From positions 62,001-126,000 of the forward strand of contig NZ_QYAC01000006.1 of NCBI RefSeq assembly GCF_016758195.1: a DNA stretch of 64,000 nt. Reading direction: 5' to 3'. Positions 26,022 to 35,038 of the stretch are shown in pieces. A program made the position numbers and the translations under genes. This DNA is from Leucobacter chromiireducens subsp. solipictus. GTDB taxonomy: Bacteria > Actinomycetota > Actinomycetes > Actinomycetales > Microbacteriaceae. Under the pieces are notes generated by a model that was given only the letters and a program-made list of their open reading frames with translations, did not search any database and was not told the origin of the DNA. Position 1 is the first letter of the stretch; every line of letters begins with the position of its first letter.

Positions 26022-28028
26022 TCAGGGGCGCGGTGCCCGTCGGCGCTGTGCGAACCGCCCGGTGCCCAGCGCAGCAAGGGCCGCCGCGATCAAGGCCGCC
26101 GCAGCGACCAACACGCCGGTGGGCGCGGCTCCGCCGGTACGGGCGAGGCGGTCGGTGCCGGCCGGCGCAGGCTGGGCGACCGCGGGAGTGCCGGGGCCGG
26201 CCCCCGGGCCAGCGCCGGGATCGCTCCCCGGATCCGTGACCGGCTCCGGGGCCCGGAGTTCGAGCGTGACCGCGGCCTCCGCGGTCACGCGCGTCCCATC
26301 CGGGGCCGTACCGGAGACGGTGACGGCGTTTGACGCTCGAAGCGCGGCGAGCTCTGCCCGGGTCATGGCCGTTGCCACGCGAGCGGTCGCGTTCCCGCCG
26401 ACGGGGAGATCCGCCACCGCGACTGTCTCGGAGGCGTTTCCGGCGCCGTGGTCGAAGCGTGCCGTCACCTCGGCCAGGGGCGTGTTCCCCGGATTCGACA
26501 GCGTGGCCTCCCACGCGATCGGCGCGTCGACCGCGCCCTGCGGGGGTGCGGTGCCCGCGAGGGAGGTGTCAATTCCGGGCGCGGGTGCCGTCGCGACGAC
26601 CGCATCGATCTGGGCCATATCGCCGCGACCGGCCTCACTGTAGGCCGCGACCCGGAAGCTGTACTCCCCGGGTGCCAGCCCGGCGATGGTCGCGTTGGTC
26701 GCGGTGCTGATCTCGCGCGATACGGTGTCCCACGTCATGCCCCCGTCGGCCGACTGCTCGATCACGTAGTCCAGGACGGGCACCTGGCCGGTGCCGTAGC
26801 CGACCTCATCCCAACTCAGCGTGACGCTGCCCGCCGCGGCACCGCTCGCGCCGGTCAGTCCCGTCACGGGGTCCGGGCTCTCCGCGAGAATGCGGAGGCT
26901 ATGGTCGCCCTTCGCGGTCATCACGAGCCACCCCTCGGGCGTGACCGCCAGGTCGCGGGCCTGGGAGTACGGCACGTCGCGCACTTGCACCTCCGCCAGG
27001 AAGTTTCCCTCGTGATCGAAACGCTGGATCGCGCCCGTCTGCGGGATCACGAAGAGCTCGCCGTCGGTCCCGATCACGGTCTCATAGATCATCTGGCCGG
27101 GAAAGCTCAGCGCCCCGTCGGTGCCGAAGGACGTGTCGAGTGCCCACGAATCGGTGTCGGGATCCACGTCCCAGCGCTGCACCATTCCGGTCGCAGGGGT
27201 CCGGGTGAAGCCGAGGTCCGAGGTGTAGATCTGTGTGCCGTCGGAGGAGACGCCGTAGATCTCGTCGAGGCTGCCGGGGCCGTCCGTGCCCGGTGGGTTC
27301 GGCGAGGCGCCCGCCGTCTGGCCGGCCCCGGTCAGGCGGTACAGCGGCGCGCCATCGGGGACGGAGAACACGCTGACGACGTTGCACCCCTCATAGGGCG
27401 CGTAGAGTTCGTCACCGACAAAGCCGAAGTACGGCCCCCAAGCGAGCTCGCCCTGCGCGAGTTGCGTGCAGCCCTGGTCGCCGCCGACGCCGGCGTTGCC
27501 CAGGATCGTGGTGTGGGCGGCGTCATACATCAGGATGGTGCCGACCGGGGTGCTGGTGTTCCCGTTGGTGTCGCTGACCGCGATCCCGCCGCCCGGCAGG
27601 GGTTCGATCCCGCGCGGCTCCGCCCACGCCTGCGATCCACCCGCGGGGTCGGCCGCGGTGCTCTCGCGGTGCGCGTACCGGATCGGGGCCTCCCACGCGG
27701 ACCCCAGGTAGCCCGTTCCATCCGCGTAGTCACCGTCGCCGAGGTAGTCGCCGCCGGTGGGATCGAAGGTGCCGGGCCGGTACTCGACGATGCCACGCTC
27801 GGCGCCGTCGGGGATCGCGTACCAGATGCTGCCGTCCGCATCGAGGGCCACGCCGTAGATGCTGGGCAGCGTCTCCTGGCTATCGCCGATGAGCCCGTAC
27901 TCGCCGCTGCCTTCGGCCTTCCCGGCCGGCAGCGGGTCCGGGGCCGCGGCCGCCGCCTGTGGCGTACACAGGACGGCCGCGATGAGGAGGACGGCGACAC
28001 TGAGGCCGCCCCACGGTTTCGCATGCAT
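26022..28028 (-). CDS. Cell-wall-anchored beta-propeller protein with FnIII domain and LAXTG sorting signal
   Basis: A 668-residue exported protein. It has an N-terminal signal peptide (residues 1-29, ending AAAAAP), then repeated short strands such as IYGVALDADGSIWYA and ARDLAVTPEGWLVMTAKGD that suggest an NHL/SMP-30-like propeller up to about residue 375. A fibronectin type III domain follows (about 380-470), then a CARDB-like beta domain, a Pro/Gly-rich wall-spanning stretch, the sorting motif LARTG (628-632), a hydrophobic helix and a RRRAPRP tail. LAXTG is the signal used by class E sortases of high-GC Gram-positives. It may bind a ligand or partner at the cell surface; the target is unknown. 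GAAGGGA lies 7 bp before the ATG. Confidence 0.82.
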   Translation of the reverse strand: MHAKPWGGLSVAVLLIAAVLCTPQAAAAAPDPLPAGKAEGSGEYGLIGDSQETLPSIYGVALDADGSIWYAIPDGAERGIVEYRPGTFDPTGGDYLGDGDYADGTGYLGSAWEAPIRYAHRESTAADPAGGSQAWAEPRGIEPLPGGGIAVSDTNGNTSTPVGTILMYDAAHTTILGNAGVGGDQGCTQLAQGELAWGPYFGFVGDELYAPYEGCNVVSVFSVPDGAPLYRLTGAGQTAGASPNPPGTDGPGSLDEIYGVSSDGTQIYTSDLGFTRTPATGMVQRWDVDPDTDSWALDTSFGTDGALSFPGQMIYETVIGTDGELFVIPQTGAIQRFDHEGNFLAEVQVRDVPYSQARDLAVTPEGWLVMTAKGDHSLRILAESPDPVTGLTGASGAAAGSVTLSWDEVGYGTGQVPVLDYVIEQSADGGMTWDTVSREISTATNATIAGLAPGEYSFRVAAYSEAGRGDMAQIDAVVATAPAPGIDTSLAGTAPPQGAVDAPIAWEATLSNPGNTPLAEVTARFDHGAGNASETVAVADLPVGGNATARVATAMTRAELAALRASNAVTVSGTAPDGTRVTAEAAVTLELRAPEPVTDPGSDPGAGPGAGPGTPAVAQPAPAGTDRLARTGGAAPTGVLVAAAALIAAALAALGTGRFAQRRRAPRP

Positions 28029-28360
28029 CAGAGAGTCCCTTCACAGGGTCGCGCGTCGACGTCCCTGACTCGTGTGGTTCGCCCACGGTGGAGCGCGATT
28101 TCACGGTATGCGGGCGGATGTCGTGGGCCCTCCGGAACTGAGTGAATTGCGCAGGAATCGTGAGGTGGGGGTGAAAAAAATGAGTGGTGGCCGCCGCCGC
28201 GCCGCGCCGCGAGGTGCGTGTCAGCTCCTGTCTGGCCTCCCAGACGCACGCGGGCCGCGCGGGACTGGCCCCGTGTGAGGCGTTCTCGATAGCCTGGATG
28301 TCCACGACGCGGCCGAGTGGCCCGTCCGTGCGCAAAGTCGCGAGCGTGAAAGGAAGATCT
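28029..28360. other. Divergent intergenic region (332 bp)
   Basis: Lies between the surface-protein gene and mscR and must carry both promoters. A weak TAGCCT -10 (28290-28295) could serve mscR. A GC-rich stretch at 28190-28220 and an A7 run near 28173 are visible. No gene or clear operator was recognised. Confidence 0.5.
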
Positions 28361-29446
28361 ATGGTCTATCGAGTACAGGGTGTCGTGGTCCGGGAGAAGA
28401 ACGCGCCGGCGACAATTGAGACAGTGATCGTTCCGGATCCGGGGCCGGGCGAGGCCGTGGTCGACATCATCACGAGCGGCGTGTGCCACACTGATCTCCA
28501 CTACCAGCAGGGCGGGATCTCGGACGAGTTCCCCTTCCTGCTCGGGCACGAAGCGACCGGTCGCGTCTCCGCCGTGGGCGAGGGGGTCACCGAGGTTGCG
28601 GTGGGCGACCGGGTGATCCTGAACTGGCGTGCCGTCTGCGGCCAGTGCCGCGCCTGCGCGAAGGGCCAGGCCCAGTACTGCTTCAACACGCACAACGCGA
28701 CGCAGAAGATGACGCTCGAGGACGGCACGGAACTCTCGGCAGCGCTCGGCATCGGCGCGTTTATTGAGAAGACGCTCGTCGCCGCGGGGCAGTGCACCAA
28801 GATCGACGAGGAGTCGGACGCCGCGGCCGTCGGCCTCCTCGGCTGTGGCGTCATGGCCGGCATCGGCGCCGCTATCAACACCGGCGAGATCGCGCTCGGC
28901 GAGTCCGTCGCCGTCATCGGCTGCGGCGGCGTGGGCACCGCCGCGATCGCCGGCGCGCAGCTCGCCGGGGCCACGACGATCATCGCCGTCGATATCGACG
29001 ACGCGAAGCTGGAGCAGGCGCGCGGCTTCGGGGCCACCCACACCGTCAACTCGCGGAACACCGATCCGGTCGCCGCGATCCAAGCGCTCACGGGCGGCTT
29101 CGGCGCGGACGTCGTGATCGACGCGGTCGGGCGGCCCGAGACCTACCGGCAGGCGTTCTACGCGCGCGACCTCGCGGGCCGCGTGGTGCTCGTCGGGGTG
29201 CCGACACCCGAAATGACCCTCGAGCTGCCGCTGCTCGACGTGTTCGGCCGCGGCGGCTCCCTGAAGTCGTCCTGGTACGGCGACTGCCTGCCGAGCCGCG
29301 ACTTCGCGATGCTGATCGATCAGTACAAGCTGGGCCGACTCGATCTCGATGGCTTCGTCACCGAGCGCATCGGCCTCGGCGACGTGGAGGCGGCATTCGC
29401 GAAGATGGCCGACGGCACCGTGCTGCGTTCGGTGGTGGAGCTGTAA
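28361..29446 (+). CDS. mscR: S-(hydroxymethyl)mycothiol dehydrogenase
   Basis: A 361-residue class III zinc alcohol dehydrogenase. The catalytic zinc cysteine is in GVCHTDLHY, the structural zinc site is [15 protein letters not shown], and the NAD loop is [13 protein letters not shown]. In mycothiol-using Actinobacteria this enzyme oxidises the formaldehyde-mycothiol adduct to S-formylmycothiol and also reduces S-nitrosomycothiol. AAAGGA lies 6 bp before the ATG. Its stop overlaps the start of a metallo-beta-lactamase-fold hydrolase (TAATG), the usual partner in this pathway. Formaldehyde, or aldehydes released by amine oxidation in this organism, would be its substrate. Confidence 0.92.
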   Translation: MVYRVQGVVVREKNAPATIETVIVPDPGPGEAVVDIITSGVCHTDLHYQQGGISDEFPFLLGHEATGRVSAVGEGVTEVAVGDRVILNWRAVCGQCRACAKGQAQYCFNTHNATQKMTLEDGTELSAALGIGAFIEKTLVAAGQCTKIDEESDAAAVGLLGCGVMAGIGAAINTGEIALGESVAVIGCGGVGTAAIAGAQLAGATTIIAVDIDDAKLEQARGFGATHTVNSRNTDPVAAIQALTGGFGADVVIDAVGRPETYRQAFYARDLAGRVVLVGVPTPEMTLELPLLDVFGRGGSLKSSWYGDCLPSRDFAMLIDQYKLGRLDLDGFVTERIGLGDVEAAFAKMADGTVLRSVVEL

Positions 29447-30078
29447 TGCCCGGCGCGCAGATCGAACGCCTCGTCACGAGCGGCACCTTCTCGCTGGACG
29501 GCGGAACCTGGGACGTCGACAACAACGTGTGGATCGTGGGCGATGACCGAGAGGTGATCGTGATCGACCCGGCGCACGATACGGCGGCGGTGGTCGCTGC
29601 GGTGGGGGATCGCCGGACCCTCGCCGTGCTGCTCACCCACGGTCACGACGACCACATCCGGGCCGCTCGCGCCACGGCCGCGGCGCTCGGGGCGCCCATC
29701 CATCTGCACCCGGCCGACCGGATGCTGTGGGACGCGGTGTACCCGGACGCGGCCCCCGACGCGGAGATCGCTGACGGGGACGAGTTCGCCGTCGCGGGCG
29801 TCACGCTGAGCGCCGCGCACACCCCGGGGCACTCGCCCGGCTCGGTGAGCTTTGTCGCCCCGGCGCTCGACGCGGTGTTCACCGGGGACACCCTGTTCCA
29901 GGGTGGGCCCGGCGCCACCGGCCGCTCGTACAGCGATTTCCCGACGATCATCGAGTCGATCCGGAACCGCCTGCTCACGCTCCCCGCGGAGACCGTGGTG
30001 CACACGGGGCACGGCGACACGACCACGATCGGGGCGGAGGCCCCGCAGCTCGAGGAGTGGATCGCGCGCGGGCACTGA
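29446..30078 (+). CDS. Metallo-beta-lactamase-fold hydrolase (mycothiol thioester pathway)
   Basis: A 210-residue glyoxalase-II-like protein. The zinc motif is H65-G-H67-D-D69-H70; HTPGHSPGS and FTGDTLF supply the other ligands. It starts one base inside the mscR stop, so it is translationally coupled to it. This gene pair recurs in Actinobacteria, and the likely role is hydrolysis of S-formylmycothiol to formate plus mycothiol. A strong hairpin follows, ending the operon. Confidence 0.85.
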   Translation: MPGAQIERLVTSGTFSLDGGTWDVDNNVWIVGDDREVIVIDPAHDTAAVVAAVGDRRTLAVLLTHGHDDHIRAARATAAALGAPIHLHPADRMLWDAVYPDAAPDAEIADGDEFAVAGVTLSAAHTPGHSPGSVSFVAPALDAVFTGDTLFQGGPGATGRSYSDFPTIIESIRNRLLTLPAETVVHTGHGDTTTIGAEAPQLEEWIARGH

Positions 30079-30084
30079 CCCCGC

Positions 30085-30121
30085 ACAACGCCCCGGACAC
30101 CCGAGGTGCCCGGGGCGTTGT
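30085..30121 (+). terminator. Hairpin terminator after the mscR operon
   Basis: A perfect 12-bp stem (30085-30096 with 30110-30121) starts 7 bp after the stop. The loop is 13 nt with a short inner pairing. There is no U tract, as is common for high-GC actinobacterial terminators. Confidence 0.75.
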
Positions 30122-30272
30122 CGTGCGCGCACACGTCTGGCTCCCGAAAGGTCCATGAGCGCGCTCGCGGCGGGGAGGCATCAGGGGAACCTGCACAGGT
30201 GCTCCTAGGCGGGAGAGCCCATCAGGGAAAGCGTCGGGGAGGCCACAGGCAGCCTGGGGCACCCGGTCTCGC

Positions 30273-30956
30273 CTAGCGGCGGGGGAGCTGCGCCGCGACG
30301 GCGTCCAGGATCGCCTCGGGCGCACCGGCGGCGTCATACACCGCGACCATGACCTGCCGCGGCACGGCGGCGCTCGCGGGGTCGAGCCAGGGCGCATACA
30401 ACCCGGCGACGCGTCGCAGATCCTGCGTCACGGCGCCCGCGGCGTCTCGCACCGAGCCGCGGAGCCAGTCGCGCAGGGTCGCGTTGTGCACCGCGACGAG
30501 TGATGCGGCGAGGGCGGGCGCCACCCAGCCCGGCGTCTCGGCCGGTGCCACCCGCCGGATGAACCGCGCGAACACCCGTTCGTAGCGGTGCGTGATCACC
30601 AGCTCGCGATCCCGCAGTGACGGTGTGACGCGCATCAGCTCAAAGCGCAGCCGGGCGGCCTCGGGATCGCGCGTGAGCAGGCGCAGCACGTCCGCGGTGC
30701 TCTGGACCAGTGCCTCCGCGGGGTCCAGGCTCGTGTCCGCGAGGAACGCCTCGGCCTGGGCGAGCGCGTGGTCGTGATCCGCGAACACCACGTCGTCTTT
30801 GCTGCCGAAACGGCGGAAGAACGTGCTCCGGCTCATCCCGACGGCATCGGCGAGATCCTCCGCGGTGGTCGCCTCGTAGCCCCGCTCGGCGAGGCGGCGA
30901 ATCGCCGCGGGGGCGCTGTGCGGCGCGGGAACGGCGCGTGACGACTTACTGCTCAT
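30273..30956 (-). CDS. TetR family transcriptional regulator
   Basis: A 227-residue TetR protein with the HTH at about residues 30-60 (TAEDLADAVGMSRSTFFRRFGSK) and a helical C-terminal domain. It is divergent from the acyl-CoA-dehydrogenase gene 168 bp away and may control it. A minus-strand TAGCTT box ends 6 nt before the ATG, with no Shine-Dalgarno, so it is probably leaderless. Confidence 0.9.
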   Translation of the reverse strand: MSSKSSRAVPAPHSAPAAIRRLAERGYEATTAEDLADAVGMSRSTFFRRFGSKDDVVFADHDHALAQAEAFLADTSLDPAEALVQSTADVLRLLTRDPEAARLRFELMRVTPSLRDRELVITHRYERVFARFIRRVAPAETPGWVAPALAASLVAVHNATLRDWLRGSVRDAAGAVTQDLRRVAGLYAPWLDPASAAVPRQVMVAVYDAAGAPEAILDAVAAQLPRR

Positions 30957-31056
30957 GCAGCGAAGCTAGCACATTCTGGGCTTGTGGGACTCCGTTTCAG
31001 AACCCTTGCTCCTGGCGGGGTAACTTGTGGAGAACAGAGAGCTTCCGCGCGAGAGC

Positions 31057-31085
31057 TTGACTTGAAACCGAGTCTCAGGCAGTCT
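31057..31085 (+). promoter_or_regulatory. Putative promoter of the acyl-CoA dehydrogenase gene
   Basis: TTGACT, a 17-bp spacer and CAGTCT lie 40-68 bp before the ATG at 31125. The -35 is close to consensus and the -10 is weaker. AGTCTC occurs twice around the -10. Confidence 0.4.
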
Positions 31086-31124
31086 CGGGGCACAGCACCA
31101 GGGCGGTGCGGAGAGGACGATCCC

Positions 31125-32351
31125 ATGTCGCAGACCGGTACTGGACCCATCCCGCAGGGCACTGAGGAGCCCGACTACGAGCTCTGGGAGCCGCTCGATC
31201 CCGACGTTGCCGGGGTGTTCCGGGATGTTCCCGCCGAGGACCGCGCGTATCGGGAGCGTGCGCGCGAGTTCGTGCAGACCGAGGTGCGCCCGGTGATCGC
31301 GGGGATCTGGGATCGTGCGGAGTACCCGCTCGACCTGGCGAAGCGGCTCGGTGAGCTCGACCTGCTGCGCGACGGGGTCGACGTGCCGGGCTTCCCGGAA
31401 CAGAGCCTGCTCGCGGCGAGCCTGACGACCATGGAGCTCGCGCGGGGCGACGGCTCCGTCGCAACCATCGTGGGCGTGCAGGGCGGCCTTGCGCTGCGCT
31501 CCGTCGCGTGGTGCGGATCCGAGGCGCAGCGGGAGCGGTGGCTCGAACCGCTCGCGCGCGGCACCGAGTTGGGCGCGTTCGCGCTGACCGAGCCGACGCA
31601 CGGTTCGGACTCGGTGAGCCTCGAGACGCGGGCGGAAACGCGCGCGGAGGGTTTCGTGCTGAACGGCCACAAGAAGTGGATCGGCTCCGGTAGCGTCGGG
31701 CAGCTCGCGGTGGTGTGGGCGCGCGGCGATGACGGTCAGGTCCAGGGCTTCCTCGTGCCGCAAGACGCCCCCGGCTATCGCGCCACCACGATCGAGGGCA
31801 AAGTCTCGCTGCGCGCCATTTGGCAGGCCCACATCGAACTCGACAACGTCGCGGTGGGGGCGGACGCCCGGATGCCGGGCGCGAACTCCTTCAAAGACAC
31901 CGCGCGGGTGCTCCAGGCCACGCGGCTCGGGGTCGCCTGGGCGGCACTCGGGCAGGCCACCGCGGTCTACGAGTCCTCCGTGCACTACGCGAAGCAGCGC
32001 GTGCAGTTCGGCCGACCGCTCGCGGCGTCCCAGATCGTGCAGGCCCGGCTCGCGGAAATGCTGAGCCAGCTCACGACGCTGCAGGCGCTGCTGATGCAGC
32101 TGACGCGTGCCGAGGAGCGGGGCGAGCTTTCGGGGCCGGGTGCCTCCCTCGGCAAGTTCACCGCGACCCGCACCGCGCGAGACATGGCGCGCAACGCTCG
32201 GGACCTGCTCGGCGGTAACGGGATCCTGCTGGAGAACCGCGTCGCACGGCACTTCGCCGACATCGAAGCGCTCCACACCTACGAGGGCACGGAGACGGTG
32301 CAGGCCCTGATCATCGGGCGCGACATCACGGGCGTGTCCGCCTTCGCCTAG
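31125..32351 (+). CDS. Acyl-CoA dehydrogenase, glutaryl-CoA dehydrogenase-like
   Basis: A 408-residue flavin-dependent acyl-CoA dehydrogenase. FALTEPTHGSDS and KWIGSGS are FAD-binding motifs. The end reads DLLGGNGILLE then EALHTYEGTETVQALIIGR, which resembles glutaryl-CoA dehydrogenase; the catalytic base would be E381. That enzyme oxidises and decarboxylates glutaryl-CoA to crotonyl-CoA in lysine and tryptophan breakdown. A GAGAGGA sequence sits before the ATG. Standing alone with a divergent TetR, it could complete catabolism of lysine-derived cadaverine, but other short-chain acyl-CoAs are possible. Confidence 0.82.
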   Translation: MSQTGTGPIPQGTEEPDYELWEPLDPDVAGVFRDVPAEDRAYRERAREFVQTEVRPVIAGIWDRAEYPLDLAKRLGELDLLRDGVDVPGFPEQSLLAASLTTMELARGDGSVATIVGVQGGLALRSVAWCGSEAQRERWLEPLARGTELGAFALTEPTHGSDSVSLETRAETRAEGFVLNGHKKWIGSGSVGQLAVVWARGDDGQVQGFLVPQDAPGYRATTIEGKVSLRAIWQAHIELDNVAVGADARMPGANSFKDTARVLQATRLGVAWAALGQATAVYESSVHYAKQRVQFGRPLAASQIVQARLAEMLSQLTTLQALLMQLTRAEERGELSGPGASLGKFTATRTARDMARNARDLLGGNGILLENRVARHFADIEALHTYEGTETVQALIIGRDITGVSAFA

Positions 32352-32378
32352 GGTCTGTGCCGCCGCGTGCGGGTCGGG

Positions 32379-33971
32379 TCAGGCCCCCACGCCCGACCCG
32401 GCCCGCGCGGCGGCATCCGGGTCCGGGAGCGCACCGGACTCCAGGGCGAGCCAGATGAGCGCGCGGTCCCCGGGATCATTGAGCGAGATCCCGAGCTCCC
32501 GCTCCGCGTCGCGCAGCCGCGCGTTCAGCGTCTGGCGGTGCACGCCCAACCGCGCGGCCGCCTGTTCCCGGCCGCCGTTCTCGGCGACAAACGCGCGCAC
32601 CGCGGCGAGGAGCCGCGCCGCCGGTGCCGCGTCGAGCTCGGCGAGCCGCTGCCGCCACGCGTCGAAAATCGGGGCCTCGCCGCTGCGACGCAGCCACTCG
32701 GCGAGGTGATCGCTGCGGTCGAGCGCATTCGCGCCGAGCACCCGCGCCTCCGGCCGGGCCGCGGTCGCGCGGTAGGCCCGGCGCGCGTCCGCCGCGAGCG
32801 TCAGCAGCTCCCCGGGCGGACCGGGCTCGCTGAGGCCGGCCCGCCACCGTGCGAGCGAGCCGGTTTCCCCGCGGAGGAAGTGCTCGACGGCCGCGTGGAC
32901 CGGGCCGTCCGCGACGCCCGGGACGACGAGCATGAACCCGTCGTCGACCGTGCTGAGCAGCGGCGTCGTCGGGATGTCCGCGGCGGCGAGGGCGGCGGCG
33001 ACCGCGGACTTGAGGATGAGGCCCGCCGCGGGTTCGCGCGTGCGCCCGGGTCCCGCCGGATCGGGTCCGAAGGCGACGACGGTGCAGCGCGGGACGCCGG
33101 GAAAGAGCGTTTCGAAGAGCCGCGCGTCCGCGGCCATGCGCCCGCTCAGCGCCTCGGTGATGAGCTGTTCGCGGAGCGAAGCGGCGAGCCCCGGCAGCGC
33201 GCTCGTGTCGCGCGAGAGATCGATGAAGGTGGCGAGGGAGCCGATGAGGCCCTGCTCGAGCGGGGTGTACCGCCGCCGCCGGACGACCGCCAGCGGCGAG
33301 CCGGCGGTGCTCGCGAGATGCAGGAAGAGCGTTCCGACGGCGGCCGTGCCGCTCGTGCGCCCCGCGGCAAGGTGCCGGGCGAGTTCGTCGGCGATCGCGC
33401 GGGTGTCCTGGGCGGAGAGGTCGGCCGGACCGGCCGTGGTCCGGCGCATCCCGCCCGGCGCGATCCACACCACGGCCGCGTCGAGTTCCCGGGCCAGCTG
33501 CTCCAGGCCCTCGATCTGCTGGGCGGGGCTCGCCTCGGAATAGGCGAGGCGCTGCTGCACGTCGAGCATGCGGCGCACCTGATCGAGCTGGCGATCCGCG
33601 GTCCGGCGCGACACGAACTCCGAGACGGCGATGTAGGGGGTGTCGAGCGGGATACTCAGGATCGGGATCCCGTGGGCATCGCCCGCGCGGAGCCAGGCCT
33701 CGGGGATGGCATCGAGAATGAGGCCCACGCCGAAGCCCACGGCGGCGACCCCGCGTGCCGCGAGGCCGGCGAAGAGCGCCTCGAGTTGCGCGGGGGAGCG
33801 GTCGACGAGGCCGGTGGTGAGCAGCAGGACACCCGCGGTCAGCCACGGGGTGGGATCGTTCACCTCGGCGACGTGCACGTGGGTGACGGCGCGGTGGAGC
33901 TGCGCGTGCCCCGTGGCACAGCTGAGGCGCAGCGTGGGATCGGCGGTGAGATCCGCGAGCGTGGTGGCCAT
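32379..33971 (-). CDS. PucR family transcriptional regulator
   Basis: A 530-residue PucR-type regulator: N-terminal purine-catabolism-like domain (about 1-120, with NDPTPWLTAGVLLLTTG), a central GGDEF-like region, and a C-terminal helix-turn-helix (AAVRAFVAENGGREQAAARLGVHRQTL, read in parts). PucR-type regulators activate nitrogen-compound catabolism. It is divergent from a ureohydrolase and MHS transporter. The ATG at 33971 is chosen because TACTAT ends 7 nt upstream, giving a leaderless mRNA; that -10 lies within an inverted repeat, so it is probably autoregulated. Confidence 0.88.
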   Translation of the reverse strand: MATTLADLTADPTLRLSCATGHAQLHRAVTHVHVAEVNDPTPWLTAGVLLLTTGLVDRSPAQLEALFAGLAARGVAAVGFGVGLILDAIPEAWLRAGDAHGIPILSIPLDTPYIAVSEFVSRRTADRQLDQVRRMLDVQQRLAYSEASPAQQIEGLEQLARELDAAVVWIAPGGMRRTTAGPADLSAQDTRAIADELARHLAAGRTSGTAAVGTLFLHLASTAGSPLAVVRRRRYTPLEQGLIGSLATFIDLSRDTSALPGLAASLREQLITEALSGRMAADARLFETLFPGVPRCTVVAFGPDPAGPGRTREPAAGLILKSAVAAALAAADIPTTPLLSTVDDGFMLVVPGVADGPVHAAVEHFLRGETGSLARWRAGLSEPGPPGELLTLAADARRAYRATAARPEARVLGANALDRSDHLAEWLRRSGEAPIFDAWRQRLAELDAAPAARLLAAVRAFVAENGGREQAAARLGVHRQTLNARLRDAERELGISLNDPGDRALIWLALESGALPDPDAAARAGSGVGA

Positions 33972-34010
33972 ATTCACGATAGTAGTGAATTGCTCACGAT
34001 CTTTCACGGT
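33972..34010. promoter_or_regulatory. Inverted/direct repeat operator between pucR and the ureohydrolase
   Basis: ATTCAC-N7-GTGAAT (33972-33990) encloses the minus-strand -10 TACTAT (33984-33979) of pucR. Two more TCACG-containing half-sites follow (33993-34000, 34003-34010). Confidence 0.65.
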
Positions 34011-34083
34011 CAGCGCGATTGTGCCGTGCTGCCCGGCGCGTCAGGCTTGAGGGCGTCCCCACCCGCAGACCGAGGAGCACCTC

Positions 34084-34971
34084 ATGTCCGTCCCCACCCG
34101 CCAGTTCGAACTCATCGGCGCCCCCTTCGACGGGGCCTCGACGCTCGGCTTCCCCGGATCCCGGTTCGCGCCGGATCGGATCCGGCACGCCCTCCGCTGG
34201 ATCACGCAGCGCGTGGAGCACGGCGAGGTGTTCTCGCTCGAGAGCGGGCAGCTCCACCCCGCCCCACGCCTCGCGGACGGCGGCGACGCGGAGGTCGTCG
34301 CCCACGACCTGATGACCACCCTCGCGAACACGAGCGCTCGCGTCAGCGACAGCGTCCGCGCCGGGAACGTCCCGATCCTGCTGGGCGGCGACGACTGCTT
34401 CTTGTTCGCGGGGACCCAGGGACTCCACGACGCCACCGAGGGAACCGTCGCGGTGATCCACTTCGACGCGCACCTGGACGTCATGGACGCCAACGTGCAG
34501 CAGGGCACCCACAGCCAGTCGAGCGGCATGCGCCGGTCACTCGAACTGGCCCGTGCCAGCACCGAGCACAGCATCCAGGTCGGCCTGCGCCACTTCAACT
34601 TCCCGTCCTCGCGGGACTACCTGGAGGACTCCGGCCTCGCCCGGATCACCGCGGCGCAGTTCACGGAACTCGGCACGGAGGCCGCCGTCGCCCGGATTCT
34701 GGAACGGATCGCGGGTGCCGATCACGTGCACTTCTCGTTCGACATCGACGCGATCGATCCGGCGCACGCCCCCGGCGCGGGCGCGCTCGAACCGGGCGGG
34801 ATCACCTCGCGCCAGGCCATCGACGCCGTCTCCGCGCTCGCGCCGTACTGCGACTCGTTTGCGGTGACCGAGGTCAACCCGATGACGGACCACCAAGACA
34901 TGACCGCGACCCTCGCGGCCTACCTCTGCTATTACTTCGCGGTGTTCGGGCAGGAACCCGCCGCGCAGTAG
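34084..34971 (+). CDS. Ureohydrolase family protein (agmatinase/arginase-like), atypical metal site
   Basis: A 295-residue member of the Mn-dependent ureohydrolase family. HFDAHLD (H126, D128, H130, D132) and SFDIDAIDPAHAPG (D220, D222) are standard metal-binding motifs. The first motif, however, is GGDDC (101-105), where most family members have GGDHS, so one metal-ligand histidine is an aspartate. It may act on agmatine, guanidinobutyrate, formiminoglutamate or another guanidino/amidino compound, releasing urea or an analogue. GAGGAG precedes the ATG. An MHS transporter follows after 67 bp, and PucR is divergent. Confidence 0.82.
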   Translation: MSVPTRQFELIGAPFDGASTLGFPGSRFAPDRIRHALRWITQRVEHGEVFSLESGQLHPAPRLADGGDAEVVAHDLMTTLANTSARVSDSVRAGNVPILLGGDDCFLFAGTQGLHDATEGTVAVIHFDAHLDVMDANVQQGTHSQSSGMRRSLELARASTEHSIQVGLRHFNFPSSRDYLEDSGLARITAAQFTELGTEAAVARILERIAGADHVHFSFDIDAIDPAHAPGAGALEPGGITSRQAIDAVSALAPYCDSFAVTEVNPMTDHQDMTATLAAYLCYYFAVFGQEPAAQ

Positions 34972-35038
34972 TCGCTCGATCGCCGCGGCACCGACGCCGC
35001 GGCGATCCACCGCATCCCAGCAACGAAGGAGTTACGCA

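Noticed and set aside
28029-28360. A small gene in the divergent gap before mscR
   Set aside because: Short frames there lack a ribosome-binding site and any recognisable protein character.
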